From: a virus
Length of the DNA: 25,516 nucleotides
IMG/VR virus record: IMGVR_UViG_3300028025_000616
Coordinates: 1 to 25,516 of that record
Reading direction: 5' to 3' (one strand)
This document shows, piece after piece, positions 16,331-23,876 of the stretch. Position 1 is the stretch's first letter, and every line of letters begins with the position of its first letter. The translations under genes were made by a program, and so were the position numbers. The notes under the pieces were generated by a model that did not search any database, was not told where the DNA came from, and saw only the letters and a program-made list of their open reading frames with translations.

Positions 16331-18619
16331 TTATTTAGCCTCTAATTTATTTACTTTTTCTGTTAATTCTTTAATTGCCGCAAATGCTAATGAGCATAGT
16401 TTTTCATAGTCTACTGCAAGAGTTCCATCTTGTCTTTCTCTTACTGCAATTGGAAACACTTCTTTTACATCTTGTGCAATTATACCAAAATCTGATTTAT
16501 TAACAAAATACCCGTCTTCCCCGCCATGATTTTTAATATAGTCATCTGTCCAATCAAATAATTTACCACCTATATGATTTACTTTATCAAGAGCATCTGG
16601 AATATCTTTAATGTTTTCTTTTAATCTAGCATCTGATGAATAGAATGAGGTTACATTATTAGTTGCACGAATTTCACCTGTTGTACCTGATGATGCTGTA
16701 CCTACCCCGAATGAACCAAACTGAACACCTGATGCTGTGCCAATAGATTGTGGTGTTGATAACGTAACAGCGCCTGTGGAAGCTGAAGCAATAACTTGGT
16801 TAGCTGTACCTGTAATTGAAGTTACACCCGCATTAGCTACAGTAATTGAACCTGTACCATTAGTAATGGTAATGCCCGTTCCTTGAGTTAGTGTCGCCTT
16901 AGTTAAGGTATTTCCTGTTGTGTTACCAATTAAGAGTTGGCCGTCAGTATATGTAGTTTGTCCTGTACCACCATTATCTACTGGAAGTGTGCCTGATACA
17001 TGCGTAGTTAAACCAATCTTACCCCATGAAGGATCGCCGCCAACACCGCCTGAAATAAGTGCATTGCCTGTAGCTACGTCAGCTAATTTACCTAATGTGT
17101 TTGTAGCTGTGGCATATATAAGATCACCTTGCGTATATGTAGTTAATCCTGTACCGCCTGATGTAGGACCTAATGTACCTGCTAATGTTACGGCGCCTGT
17201 TGTAGCTGTACTTGGTGTTAACCCATTTAATGATGTTTGAAATGAACTAACTAATGAACTTGATACTGTACCCCATGATGGTGCAGCGCCTGTATTACCT
17301 ATTAAAACTTGTCCTGTAGTCCCTGCTGCTGTAACACCCAATGCAGATGTACCATTACCATATAAAACACCGTTAGCTGTAAACGTAACAGCCCCTGAAC
17401 CACCCGCTTCAACAGGTAATGTACCTGCTACTAAAGCTGATGATGATGTTGAATATAGAGCGTAATTAGCAGAGCCAAAAGTAGTTAATCCTGTACCGCC
17501 ATAAGCAGTACCTATTGTATTTCCGTTCCATGAAGCGTTTGTAATTGTAGCAGTACCAAAATTAGCTGTTGTAGCATTAAAGTCATACGATGCAGGGAGA
17601 AATGCATGTCTTCTCCAAGTACCAGCAACAGTAGCATTATCAGCTAAATATACAAAACTTGCGGCGCCGCCAGGTACTGTTTCAATAGGTCCAGTTGCAT
17701 TATCAACAACAGTTAAAGTTCCTGAGGAATCGTTGTCAAAGATAAATGTTGTACCTTCTAATAAGGTTGTGGCATCAGGTAATTGAAATGTTTGTGTTGT
17801 AGAACCAAGTAAATTTTGATAGTAATTAGAGTCTGCTGTTAAAACTGTAGTGCCCGCTGCTGATGTAATTGCTGAATAACCAGGCACAAACTTACTAGCT
17901 GCCATGTTACCTATACCCGGATTTCCGAATGTACCTAATGATATACCGCCATTATTATAGATAGTCATGGCATCGGTTGTATTACTATTAGTTACAAAGT
18001 GGATGTTATAAGCACCATATGTACCAAGTGTTAAATCAGTAGAGGCGGATGCAACATAAGATGCCCCAGCAATATTAAATGAGCCTGTACCAGTAAAGGT
18101 AGATGAGTTAATACCTAATTCAGCGTAGTTAGCTCCTGCTGTACCTGCATCGTTAGATACATTAAAGTTGGTAGATGCGTTTGTAGCGGTGCTTTTATTT
18201 TGAACAACAACTTGGTTGTAGCCAGCGACAGTAGACGCAAAAGATCCAATAATGCCAGTATCAGCATATCCAAGAACTTCGCCAATAGTAGCTACACCAT
18301 TAGCATCGTAGTTAATAGATTTTTCAGCAGGGTATGTACAAAATACAGATTTAGAATTACCGGCAAACGATATAGGAGATGTAGTACCAGCTGAATTTGA
18401 TAAAACCGTAGTACGAGCTAAAGTACCAGCACCTACAGTACCAATACCTACTTCCCAATCATATGCAGTTAAATCATAGATTGTGTAGAAAGTAGTATTA
18501 CCATTACCAATAGCTGTAGAAAAGGTTTGAAACCCCGCAACTGCTCCTGCAAGGGTAAGCGTACCTGTCCCACTAGTTACGGACGTTTCCTGTACTCTGT
18601 CTGCGACTACAAGAGCCAT
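16331..18619 (-). CDS. Tail fibre with C-terminal peptidase S74 intramolecular chaperone, 762 aa
   Basis: The N-terminal about 100 residues (MALVVADRVQETSVTSGTG, then YDWEVGIGTVGAGTLART) resemble a common fibre attachment domain. The long centre is Ser/Thr/Gly-rich with many GGTG(L/Q)T turns (YGGTGLTTFG, NGGTGQTTYTDGQ), typical of fibre shafts. Residues about 661-762 are a peptidase S74 domain: S662-D-A-R-L-K667 gives the Ser/Lys dyad used for self-cleavage in endosialidase-type chaperones. Conserved FGIIAQDVKEVFP and a final coiled coil (AAIKELTEKVNKLEAK) follow. The domain should trimerise the fibre and then cleave itself off near S662. Ribosome site AAGGAG before ATG 18619. Largest fibre of the cluster. 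Confidence 0.92.
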   Translation of the reverse strand: MALVVADRVQETSVTSGTGTLTLAGAVAGFQTFSTAIGNGNTTFYTIYDLTAYDWEVGIGTVGAGTLARTTVLSNSAGTTSPISFAGNSKSVFCTYPAEKSINYDANGVATIGEVLGYADTGIIGSFASTVAGYNQVVVQNKSTATNASTNFNVSNDAGTAGANYAELGINSSTFTGTGSFNIAGASYVASASTDLTLGTYGAYNIHFVTNSNTTDAMTIYNNGGISLGTFGNPGIGNMAASKFVPGYSAITSAAGTTVLTADSNYYQNLLGSTTQTFQLPDATTLLEGTTFIFDNDSSGTLTVVDNATGPIETVPGGAASFVYLADNATVAGTWRRHAFLPASYDFNATTANFGTATITNASWNGNTIGTAYGGTGLTTFGSANYALYSTSSSALVAGTLPVEAGGSGAVTFTANGVLYGNGTSALGVTAAGTTGQVLIGNTGAAPSWGTVSSSLVSSFQTSLNGLTPSTATTGAVTLAGTLGPTSGGTGLTTYTQGDLIYATATNTLGKLADVATGNALISGGVGGDPSWGKIGLTTHVSGTLPVDNGGTGQTTYTDGQLLIGNTTGNTLTKATLTQGTGITITNGTGSITVANAGVTSITGTANQVIASASTGAVTLSTPQSIGTASGVQFGSFGVGTASSGTTGEIRATNNVTSFYSSDARLKENIKDIPDALDKVNHIGGKLFDWTDDYIKNHGGEDGYFVNKSDFGIIAQDVKEVFPIAVRERQDGTLAVDYEKLCSLAFAAIKELTEKVNKLEAK

Positions 18620-18629
18620 TTAAGACTCC

Positions 18630-19244
18630 TTAACTTGTTGCAGTTGTTGAGTATGTAACTGCTACTGTGTCACCAGCTGTTGTAACTTTAGCCACGGCAA
18701 ATGCGCCTGCTGAGTATAAAACACCACCAGTATTACTTTGTGTATTTACTGCACCAGAACCTGTGATTAAGAAACAACCACTCACTGTACCGCCTGCACC
18801 TGTAATAGTGTAAGTAATAGGCGATGCTGCGCATGTAGTTACGTTAGTTGGTGTTGATCCTGTAGATGATGCAGCACTAAATGATGCTGTGCCTCTAACT
18901 GCTGATCCACCTACTGTGTAGTTTACAAACTCAGTCCAGCCAGCGTGTGATGTTTGTGTGTCAGTGCCAGTACCAAATGTTGGAGTAGCTCCACCAATTA
19001 AACCTAAGAAAGGCCCTACTGTTGTGTATGTGCCCGTTGTACGGAGTAAAGTATCAAACATAAGTTCTTTACCTATTTGGTTAACTAAATTAGGAAATGA
19101 TTCTTCCCATTTTAAATTACCAGCTGCATCACGGCATTCAACTTTATAAAAGCCTTCAATCCCTACAGTTTCATTGGCTTGAGCACCAGCATTTAGCGTG
19201 ATGGTAGCTTGATCACCAAATCCATTTTGTTCTTTTTGTATCAT
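18630..19244 (-). CDS. Tail/fibre-associated structural protein, 204 aa
   Basis: The N-terminal part contains GIEGFYKVECRDAAGNLKWE and then ESFPNLVNQIGKELMFDTLL. This recalls an environmental phage structural family found beside fibre genes. The C-terminal two thirds are Thr/Gly/Ala-rich beta sequence with two Cys (GGTVSGCFLITGSGA and NVTTCAASP). No enzyme motif is present. AAGGAG stands a good distance before ATG 19244. It probably decorates or joins the fibre apparatus. Confidence 0.8.
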   Translation of the reverse strand: MIQKEQNGFGDQATITLNAGAQANETVGIEGFYKVECRDAAGNLKWEESFPNLVNQIGKELMFDTLLRTTGTYTTVGPFLGLIGGATPTFGTGTDTQTSHAGWTEFVNYTVGGSAVRGTASFSAASSTGSTPTNVTTCAASPITYTITGAGGTVSGCFLITGSGAVNTQSNTGGVLYSAGAFAVAKVTTAGDTVAVTYSTTATS

Positions 19245-19254
19245 AATATACTCC

Positions 19255-19680
19255 TTAATTAATTCGTAATACAGCAGTGGTTGAGGTAGCTGCTGGAAAT
19301 TCTATTGTAAATGTTGTAGAGGCTGTTTTTACCCCACCAAAGCTTAGTACTGCGACCGATGCATTTGTAGTGCTATTATATATCAAGGCACCCGCTGCGG
19401 TAAAGTTTGCAGGGTTCCAAGTTACATTAGCAAAAGTAACAAAAGCCGTATTATTACTAGTATCACTACCTACCGTTGGAGATAATACCTTGCCCCCAGC
19501 TACGTAGCCTGTACCTGTAATTTCGTTAGTTGTTGTATATGCGGTTGTTTCGCTATTAATAGTAGCTACTGCATCATACAAAGCTATTTTATATGTATAC
19601 GGTGAACCCGCATTAAAATTTTCTAAACCTTTTAATAAGTTTAGTTTAAACGTCGTGGTCTGTGCTTGTCCTAAAATCAT
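19255..19680 (-). CDS. Beta-rich tail/fibre-associated protein, 141 aa
   Basis: Residues begin with TTTFKLNLLKGLENF. A YKIALYDAVATINSETTAY block, a NEITGTGYVAGGKVL turn, and VTWNPANFTAAGALIYNSTT follow, ending with TTFTIEFPAATSTTAVLRI. I recall this order from small environmental phage proteins adjacent to fibre genes. The pattern suggests a single beta sandwich. The 4-base ATGA overlap with the upstream adaptor gene implies coupled translation. The function is probably structural but is not known. Confidence 0.82.
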   Translation of the reverse strand: MILGQAQTTTFKLNLLKGLENFNAGSPYTYKIALYDAVATINSETTAYTTTNEITGTGYVAGGKVLSPTVGSDTSNNTAFVTFANVTWNPANFTAAGALIYNSTTNASVAVLSFGGVKTASTTFTIEFPAATSTTAVLRIN

Positions 19681-20318
19681 TGAACTGGGTACCTTACTTG
19701 ACCTGATCTATACGCATCTTGTCTATCTTTACCATCACCTAGTTGTTTCAATAACATCATGGCTTCATCATATCTAGCTTTATAATTAGCTATAACATCT
19801 GCTTCGCCCTTCATATAGGTGTAAGCTTCTAATAAAGATCCGTAGAGTAAAGTAGAACTAAAGTTATCACCTAACCAAGTTGTACCTGATACAGTCGTTG
19901 TAATAGACTCAGGATAATAGAAGTAATGTAGCTCAACATTATAATTTGCATCGGGTGTAGGGCCTAATATAAACGACGTGTTATCAAACACTGCATAGTA
20001 CTGAGGTACACCATAAAAGTCTGAATCTGTATCAGGAAATGATTGTCTAATATAGTTCACGTCTTTATTTAAAAGATACAAGTATTCATTATTAGCATTA
20101 ATTACAGCTAAGCTAAACGTGGCCAACCAATTAGTAGGCATCGCTAAATACTTATTACCAGATGTAGTTGTGCCTGTTACGTTTTTACGTAATGCTGGTA
20201 ATTGAACTGTATTATAGATTCTCTGTTCAGCTTGAGTAATAAACGTATTTACTACAGTAGTTGTGAACTGATTCTCTGTATAGTTCTGTATCTCTGCTAC
20301 TAACTGGGTGTAATTCAT
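19677..20318 (-). CDS. Phage adaptor-like (tail tube A / head-tail joining type) protein, 213 aa
   Basis: The sequence shows a helical start (MNYTQLVAEIQNYTEN), FITQAEQRIYNTVQLPALRK, and TGTTTSGNKYLAMPTNWLAT. Next come a beta region (PQYYAVFDNTSFILGPTPDA), YNVELHYFYYPESI, and a helical end with SLLEAYTYMKGEADVIANYK. This pattern is one I recall as a phage adaptor-type protein of environmental podovirus-like genomes; by analogy with T7 gp11 it would sit between portal and tail. About 210 residues is usual for that type. It lies upstream of the fibre cluster. An adaptor role is plausible but not shown by any invariant residue. Confidence 0.82.
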   Translation of the reverse strand: MNYTQLVAEIQNYTENQFTTTVVNTFITQAEQRIYNTVQLPALRKNVTGTTTSGNKYLAMPTNWLATFSLAVINANNEYLYLLNKDVNYIRQSFPDTDSDFYGVPQYYAVFDNTSFILGPTPDANYNVELHYFYYPESITTTVSGTTWLGDNFSSTLLYGSLLEAYTYMKGEADVIANYKARYDEAMMLLKQLGDGKDRQDAYRSGQVRYPVQ

Positions 20319-20321
20319 TTA

Positions 20322-20618
20322 TTACGCCATCGGACCGCGAGCTTTTGTACCTTTAGTAGCTGCACCGCAACCACGAATAGTAACTTCACCATTTCGATTA
20401 ATAACTTTAGAGCCCGGATCACCTGCGCTAACACGTTGTCTAGCTGTTTTAAAATTAAGGTCTTGTGATTTTAATTTATTAGGGTCTTGAGAAACCTCAA
20501 TATCTGAACTATTTGTATTCACTCTTGGTTGAATATACTTTTCTAACGGTTGTGCAGTATCAGCAGGGAAAAACTCAGTACCTGTTGATTGTGCTGCTGA
20601 TCTGTTATCTTTAGCCAT
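20322..20618 (-). CDS. Small protein with C-terminal Gly/Lys tag, 98 aa
   Basis: A polar protein with a Pro-containing middle (FFPADTAQPLEKYIQPRVN), a KTARQRVSAGDPGSK segment and a basic end, IRGCGAATKGTKARGPMA (81-98). That end is a diverged form of the GIAxxGKTxG tag seen in three nearby genes. It has one Cys (84). AAGGATAATTATC precedes ATG 20618. It is probably a minor virion or DNA-associated protein. The family is not recognised beyond its frequent occurrence in aquatic phages. Confidence 0.75.
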   Translation of the reverse strand: MAKDNRSAAQSTGTEFFPADTAQPLEKYIQPRVNTNSSDIEVSQDPNKLKSQDLNFKTARQRVSAGDPGSKVINRNGEVTIRGCGAATKGTKARGPMA

Positions 20619-20623
20619 GATAA

Positions 20624-20818
20624 TTATCCTTTTTTCTGTGCTGCAACTTTAGCCATACCGCGACCCATAGTTTTCATGTCAATGTTCTTTTTACCACCTT
20701 TAGAACCTGCATGTTTAGGGCCTTTTTGAATGCCTACTGAAGCGCCGTCATTACCTAAATTTTTACCTTTAGTTTTACCTTGTTTAGCAATACCATCTGC
20801 TGTTGATCTGAATCCCAT
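20624..20818 (-). CDS. Very small basic Gly/Lys protein with N-terminal tag, 64 aa
   Basis: About one quarter of residues are Lys or Arg and about one fifth are Gly. The tag STADGIAKQGKTKGKNLG is at residues 5-22, the only copy in this window near an N-terminus. A GASVGIQKGPKHAGSKGGKK stretch and a short C-terminal helix (MKTMGRGMAKVAAQKKG) follow. A strong AAGGAG ribosome site precedes ATG 20818, which argues that this short gene is real. It may bind nucleic acid by charge. No family is recognised with confidence. Confidence 0.72.
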   Translation of the reverse strand: MGFRSTADGIAKQGKTKGKNLGNDGASVGIQKGPKHAGSKGGKKNIDMKTMGRGMAKVAAQKKG

Positions 20819-20828
20819 ATACTTCTCC

Positions 20829-21260
20829 TTATGTTGTTGTTACTGTTACTGTGCCCACATTACCTATTCCTACTAGATCATTAGGCGTTAATCCAGCATC
20901 ATTCAATCTTGATCCGCCTACAGGATTCCAACCCCACTGAATAATTCGGCTACCTAATAGTGGTACACCTGTTTCACTTTGTAATGTTCCTGTTACTTCT
21001 AGCGTTTGTAACCCATTTAAACCTGATTGATAGTAACTTGGACTATCAGGTCTTGGATTTCTAACTGCTTGCGGATCATTAACTGGGTATAAACCTAGTG
21101 ATAATTGCGGTTGATCCGGTTCCCAGCATTCTGGACATACGAGTATATTAACATTTTTGGTCTTAATAACCAATCTTTTAAGTTGTTTAAGCTTATATCT
21201 AAACCCACAACGGTCACACTGCGATATGGCATTTTTACCGCTTGAATATTTACTTGGCAT
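20829..21260 (-). CDS. Zinc-ribbon virion-region protein, 143 aa
   Basis: Two CxxC knuckles (C15-DR-C18 and C42-PE-C45) are separated by 23 residues including basic KLKQLKRLVIKTK, forming a zinc ribbon. The rest (PVNDPQAVRNPRPDSPSYYQ, then LLGSRIIQWGWNPVGG) is Pro/Gly-rich and recalls a protein common in environmental phages next to the 307-aa type. The zinc site may be structural or bind DNA. Its place among connector-type genes suggests a virion or assembly role rather than a transcription factor. The start follows the upstream stop by a few bases. Confidence 0.82.
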   Translation of the reverse strand: MPSKYSSGKNAISQCDRCGFRYKLKQLKRLVIKTKNVNILVCPECWEPDQPQLSLGLYPVNDPQAVRNPRPDSPSYYQSGLNGLQTLEVTGTLQSETGVPLLGSRIIQWGWNPVGGSRLNDAGLTPNDLVGIGNVGTVTVTTT

Positions 21261-21264
21261 TTAA

Positions 21265-22188
21265 TTACCCGTGGTAAAACATTTCACGAGGTACAAACCT
21301 CACAGATGCTTTTTCTCTATCTTCGTCAGCTGCTAATTGGAACTGTTGTTCGTAATCTTGTTTAAGCATTTCTATACGACCTTCAGCACCTGGTAACTTA
21401 ACACTTAAATAGTAAGCGAGTCCTGCTACCATGCATGGAATAAATCTGAACGGAATATCTTCTACATTAAGCCCGTTACCTGCGTCTTGAATACGTCTTA
21501 ATCTGTAATAAACAAATGAATAGAAACTACTTTGATCAGGTGCTGGCCATACATTCACTGTAGGTAAGTTCTGAACATATATTTTAGATGCAGTTAAGTG
21601 TGTTGCAGCTGTTGTATTATTAACGCCACGTATGCAATCAATTAAGTCATTACCACTAATACCGCCATACTGAATCGTTTCGTTATCTACTTTAACAAAT
21701 CCAAATTGTGCTAAGCCTACAGTTGTTGTTAATGTAATTGTAGTTTCTGTCGCATCTAAAGCTTCAGCTGTAAGAATTGTAGTAGGGTTTTCTTGGCCGC
21801 TTTGTCTATTAATCCACACTTGGATCGGACGGCCTGTAGCATTTTTATTAGGTATAGTGATGTATGTTGATTCACTAATACGGTTGATATTAATGTCTTG
21901 TTGGTTTGATCCTGTTCCAGTGCGTGTCACCATGTCAAGCAAGTCAATCGTATCGACAGGCAACGGGTACATGATCTGGCCTTGGTTTAATTGAATCTGA
22001 CCAGGTTCTATAGTCCACATATTAATACCGCGGTTAGCCCACTCGATTGTCATAAGATTTAGTGAACGTCTTGCAGTTCTTAAATCATAACCCGTACGAA
22101 GTTCTTTACCGCATCTTTCAAATGCGTCTTCAACTAAGTTATTTAAATCTAAGTTAAAACTTGTTTGCCCTGTGGTTCTATCTACCAT
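21265..22188 (-). CDS. Virion connector/adaptor-like protein with inserted domain, 307 aa
   Basis: The N-terminal helices (NLVEDAFERCGKELRTGYDL, then RTARRSLNLMTIEWANRGIN), a beta block (MYPLPVDTIDLLDMV), and the C-terminal part (WPAPDQSSFYSFVYYRLRRI, FRFIPCMVAGLAYYLSVKLP) match an environmental phage structural family I recall. Residues about 138-207 look like an extra beta module (GFVKVDNETIQYGGISGNDL, then IRGVNNTTAATH), since the flanking parts would normally join directly. A helical tail with DYEQQFQLAADEDR ends the protein. It is probably part of the head-tail or tail-tube junction. ATG overlaps the previous stop (TAATG). Confidence 0.83.
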   Translation of the reverse strand: MVDRTTGQTSFNLDLNNLVEDAFERCGKELRTGYDLRTARRSLNLMTIEWANRGINMWTIEPGQIQLNQGQIMYPLPVDTIDLLDMVTRTGTGSNQQDININRISESTYITIPNKNATGRPIQVWINRQSGQENPTTILTAEALDATETTITLTTTVGLAQFGFVKVDNETIQYGGISGNDLIDCIRGVNNTTAATHLTASKIYVQNLPTVNVWPAPDQSSFYSFVYYRLRRIQDAGNGLNVEDIPFRFIPCMVAGLAYYLSVKLPGAEGRIEMLKQDYEQQFQLAADEDREKASVRFVPREMFYHG

Positions 22189-22439
22189 TATTTAACTCTT
22201 CTATAAGGTTTTACTTTTTGTTTAATTGATTTAGGTTGAGCTACAAACTGTTTACCTTTAGCTTTTCCTGCCCTTTTAGCTTTTGTTGTTGCTGCATACT
22301 CTTGCGGGCTTAATGCTTTAATTGCTTTTTCTGGTAAGTATCTTTCACCTGTCTCACTAGACTTTTTACCAGACTTAGTTGTCCACTTTTGCTCACCCCA
22401 TGCTTTTAGTGAACGTTGCGGTTTAGCTAATGCACTCAC
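22188..22439 (-). CDS. Small basic protein, DUF5872-like, 83 aa
   Basis: A very basic protein, SLKAWGEQKWTTKSGKKSS followed by GERYLPEKAIKALSPQEYAA and a Lys-rich end. The W-x-x-Q-K-W-T/R-T-K-S/D-G-K pattern and YLPxKAxKALSPxEYAAT are features I recall from short cyanophage and environmental phage proteins (DUF5872-type; name from memory). It begins with GTG, overlapping the upstream TGA as GTGA, so coupling rather than a strong ribosome site sets the start. The function is unknown. A DNA-binding or virion-packaged role is possible. Confidence 0.75.
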   Translation of the reverse strand: MSALAKPQRSLKAWGEQKWTTKSGKKSSETGERYLPEKAIKALSPQEYAATTKAKRAGKAKGKQFVAQPKSIKQKVKPYRRVK

Positions 22440-22732
22440 TTATATCCACCACCTGCAGCTTTATATTTCTTAGCTACTAACTGAGCTTTACGAGCTGACC
22501 ATTGACCAGCACCTGTACCGTGTGTTGCAGCGGATTTAACTTGTGACACTATTCTTTTACGTAAACTAGGCTTTGTGTAGTTACCTGCTTTGTTTACTGT
22601 GCCACCTTCTTTAAACTGAGTAAAGTCTGTGTTGTCACGACGTTTTTTAACCACGCCCTTAGGCATAGTGTTCTCAGTAGCACTAGGTATCTTAGACTTT
22701 TTAATAGCGCCCATACCTCGTGAAGGTCTCAT
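22436..22732 (-). CDS. Small basic protein with GQWSARKAQ motif, 98 aa
   Basis: A Lys/Arg-rich protein with an FKEGGTVNKAGNYTKPSLRK block. The highly characteristic end (VKSAATHGTGAGQWSARKAQ, then LVAKKYKAAGGGYK) is one I recall in many environmental phage genomes without a known role. The basic helical end could contact nucleic acid. The start overlaps the upstream stop as TAATG and the end overlaps the next gene's GTG start. It is part of the run of small basic genes on the right side of the window. Confidence 0.8.
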   Translation of the reverse strand: MRPSRGMGAIKKSKIPSATENTMPKGVVKKRRDNTDFTQFKEGGTVNKAGNYTKPSLRKRIVSQVKSAATHGTGAGQWSARKAQLVAKKYKAAGGGYK

Positions 22733-23481
22733 TATCTTCTGCCTTTTAATTTTGGCATTGGTTTTTTTAATAAACTAGATAACCCTAGTCCAGGAACTGG
22801 AGCTGGTTGTCGAACAAGAGGTTGTTGTACTTGTGGTTGTCCATAAGCAGCTTGTATTTCTGGTCTACCAGCTAACCCTAAAGGTTGTTGTACTTGTGGT
22901 ACAGGTCTTGATGCATCTAATTGTGCTTGTAGTGCTGCAAGTTGTTCTGGGGTAGCTGACTGACCTCTTGATGGAGCATAACCAGGAAGGTTTGATGGCG
23001 TAGTAGTTGTTGGTGGTAATCTTGATGCATCTAATTGTGCTTGTAGTGCTGCAAGTTGTTCTGGGGTAGCTGACTGACCTCCGCCTTTACCGCCTTGTGC
23101 TGGAACTTGACCCGGAGCTGGTTGTTGTACTTGTGGTTGATCCATCATACTATTTACATATGGTTGAGCATAGCCAGGGAGAGTTCCTGTGCGTGTTCCA
23201 TCAGGGTTTTGTGCTTTACCGCCTTGTGCTGGTACTTGACCAGGAGCTGGTTGTTGTACTTGTGCTGGTACTTGATTAGCCATAAGTCTGTCTATGTCCG
23301 CTGGAGAGTAACCGCCTAAGGTACGTGGTGGAACTTGACCGGGTTGAGCTCCGCCTTTACCGCCTTGTGGTGGTAGTGTAGAACCTTGTCCTGGTGGTGC
23401 TAATGTTGGTCTTGGAGATTGAACTCCGCCTTTACCACCTTGTGGTGGTAGTGTTGATCCTGGTTTTGCTGCTCCGGCCAT
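22732..23481 (-). CDS. Pro/Gln/Gly-rich repeat protein, 249 aa
   Basis: Almost wholly low-complexity. Units of GSTLPPQGGKGG occur twice and VQQPAPGQVPAQGGK-type units two or three times, with related shorter fragments. QSATPEQLAALQAQLDASR appears twice, identical, from a 62-base exact DNA repeat. The end is basic (LLKKPMPKLKGRR). The sequence predicts a flexible, disordered protein with two short helices. AAGGAG before ATG 23481 and a TAATG overlap at the end support expression. I recognise no family. It may be a spacer or scaffold-like virion protein. Repeat copy number is likely to differ among related phages. Confidence 0.78.
   Translation of the reverse strand: MAGAAKPGSTLPPQGGKGGVQSPRPTLAPPGQGSTLPPQGGKGGAQPGQVPPRTLGGYSPADIDRLMANQVPAQVQQPAPGQVPAQGGKAQNPDGTRTGTLPGYAQPYVNSMMDQPQVQQPAPGQVPAQGGKGGGQSATPEQLAALQAQLDASRLPPTTTTPSNLPGYAPSRGQSATPEQLAALQAQLDASRPVPQVQQPLGLAGRPEIQAAYGQPQVQQPLVRQPAPVPGLGLSSLLKKPMPKLKGRR
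22906..23081 (-). repeat. 62-base exact direct repeat pair
   Basis: Bases 22906-22967 and 23020-23081 are identical, 114 bases apart (38 codons, in frame). They encode the two helical QSATPEQLAALQAQLDASR segments of the 249-aa protein. Shorter related repeats flank them (around 23081-23140 and 23214-23270; 23351-23380 and 23428-23455). Confidence 0.92.
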
Positions 23482-23482
23482 A

Positions 23483-23872
23483 TTATATCTCCTTGTACAT
23501 TTGTACTTGCGTACATCTATATCCTATATTGTTTAAAAAACTTTTAGTCCAACCAGGTCTACCTGATAATGTTACCACAGTGCAACCTTGACTCTTTGCC
23601 CATTCAATAATACCTGGTTCCATATCTTGTAGTTCTTTTATATCACCACCAGCTAGGAAAAAATGTATTACTTTCTTCTTTGGATAATTTACAATTTGTG
23701 TCACTACAGCTGAGTTTTTGCCCGGCCAAAATTGTGCATTACCATTCATTACATCTTCAAAAACATTACTTATATCAAACGTACCATGAGCATAGTCTAG
23801 AGCATTCTCTAACCATTGTTCACAGCGTTTAAATTCGTCAACCCAGTCATAACGACTATAATCTACTGGCAT
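23483..23872 (-). CDS. GNAT-like phage protein, 129 aa
   Basis: The fold pattern reads as a degenerate GNAT: a helical N-terminus (WVDEFKRCEQWLENALDYAH), paired strands (AQFWPGKNSAVVTQIVNYPK, KVIHFFLAGGDIKELQDM), a helix with IIEWAKSQGCTVVTLSGRPG, and a last segment WTKSFLNNIGYR. The block of LAGGD, WAK-x-x-GC and GRxGW...GYR is one I recall from many environmental podovirus-like genomes. T7 gp13 is a GNAT-fold virion protein, so an assembly role is more likely than acetylation. No convincing acetyl-CoA loop is visible. The ribosome site is weak (GAGGA too far from ATG 23872), so translation probably couples to the gene upstream. Confidence 0.82.
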   Translation of the reverse strand: MPVDYSRYDWVDEFKRCEQWLENALDYAHGTFDISNVFEDVMNGNAQFWPGKNSAVVTQIVNYPKKKVIHFFLAGGDIKELQDMEPGIIEWAKSQGCTVVTLSGRPGWTKSFLNNIGYRCTQVQMYKEI

Positions 23873-23876
23873 TTTA

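Noticed and set aside
22906-23460. CRISPR array suggested by regular repeats
   Set aside because: Repeat and spacer lengths vary, all repeats are in frame, and they encode a Pro/Gln/Gly-rich protein with its own AAGGAG site.
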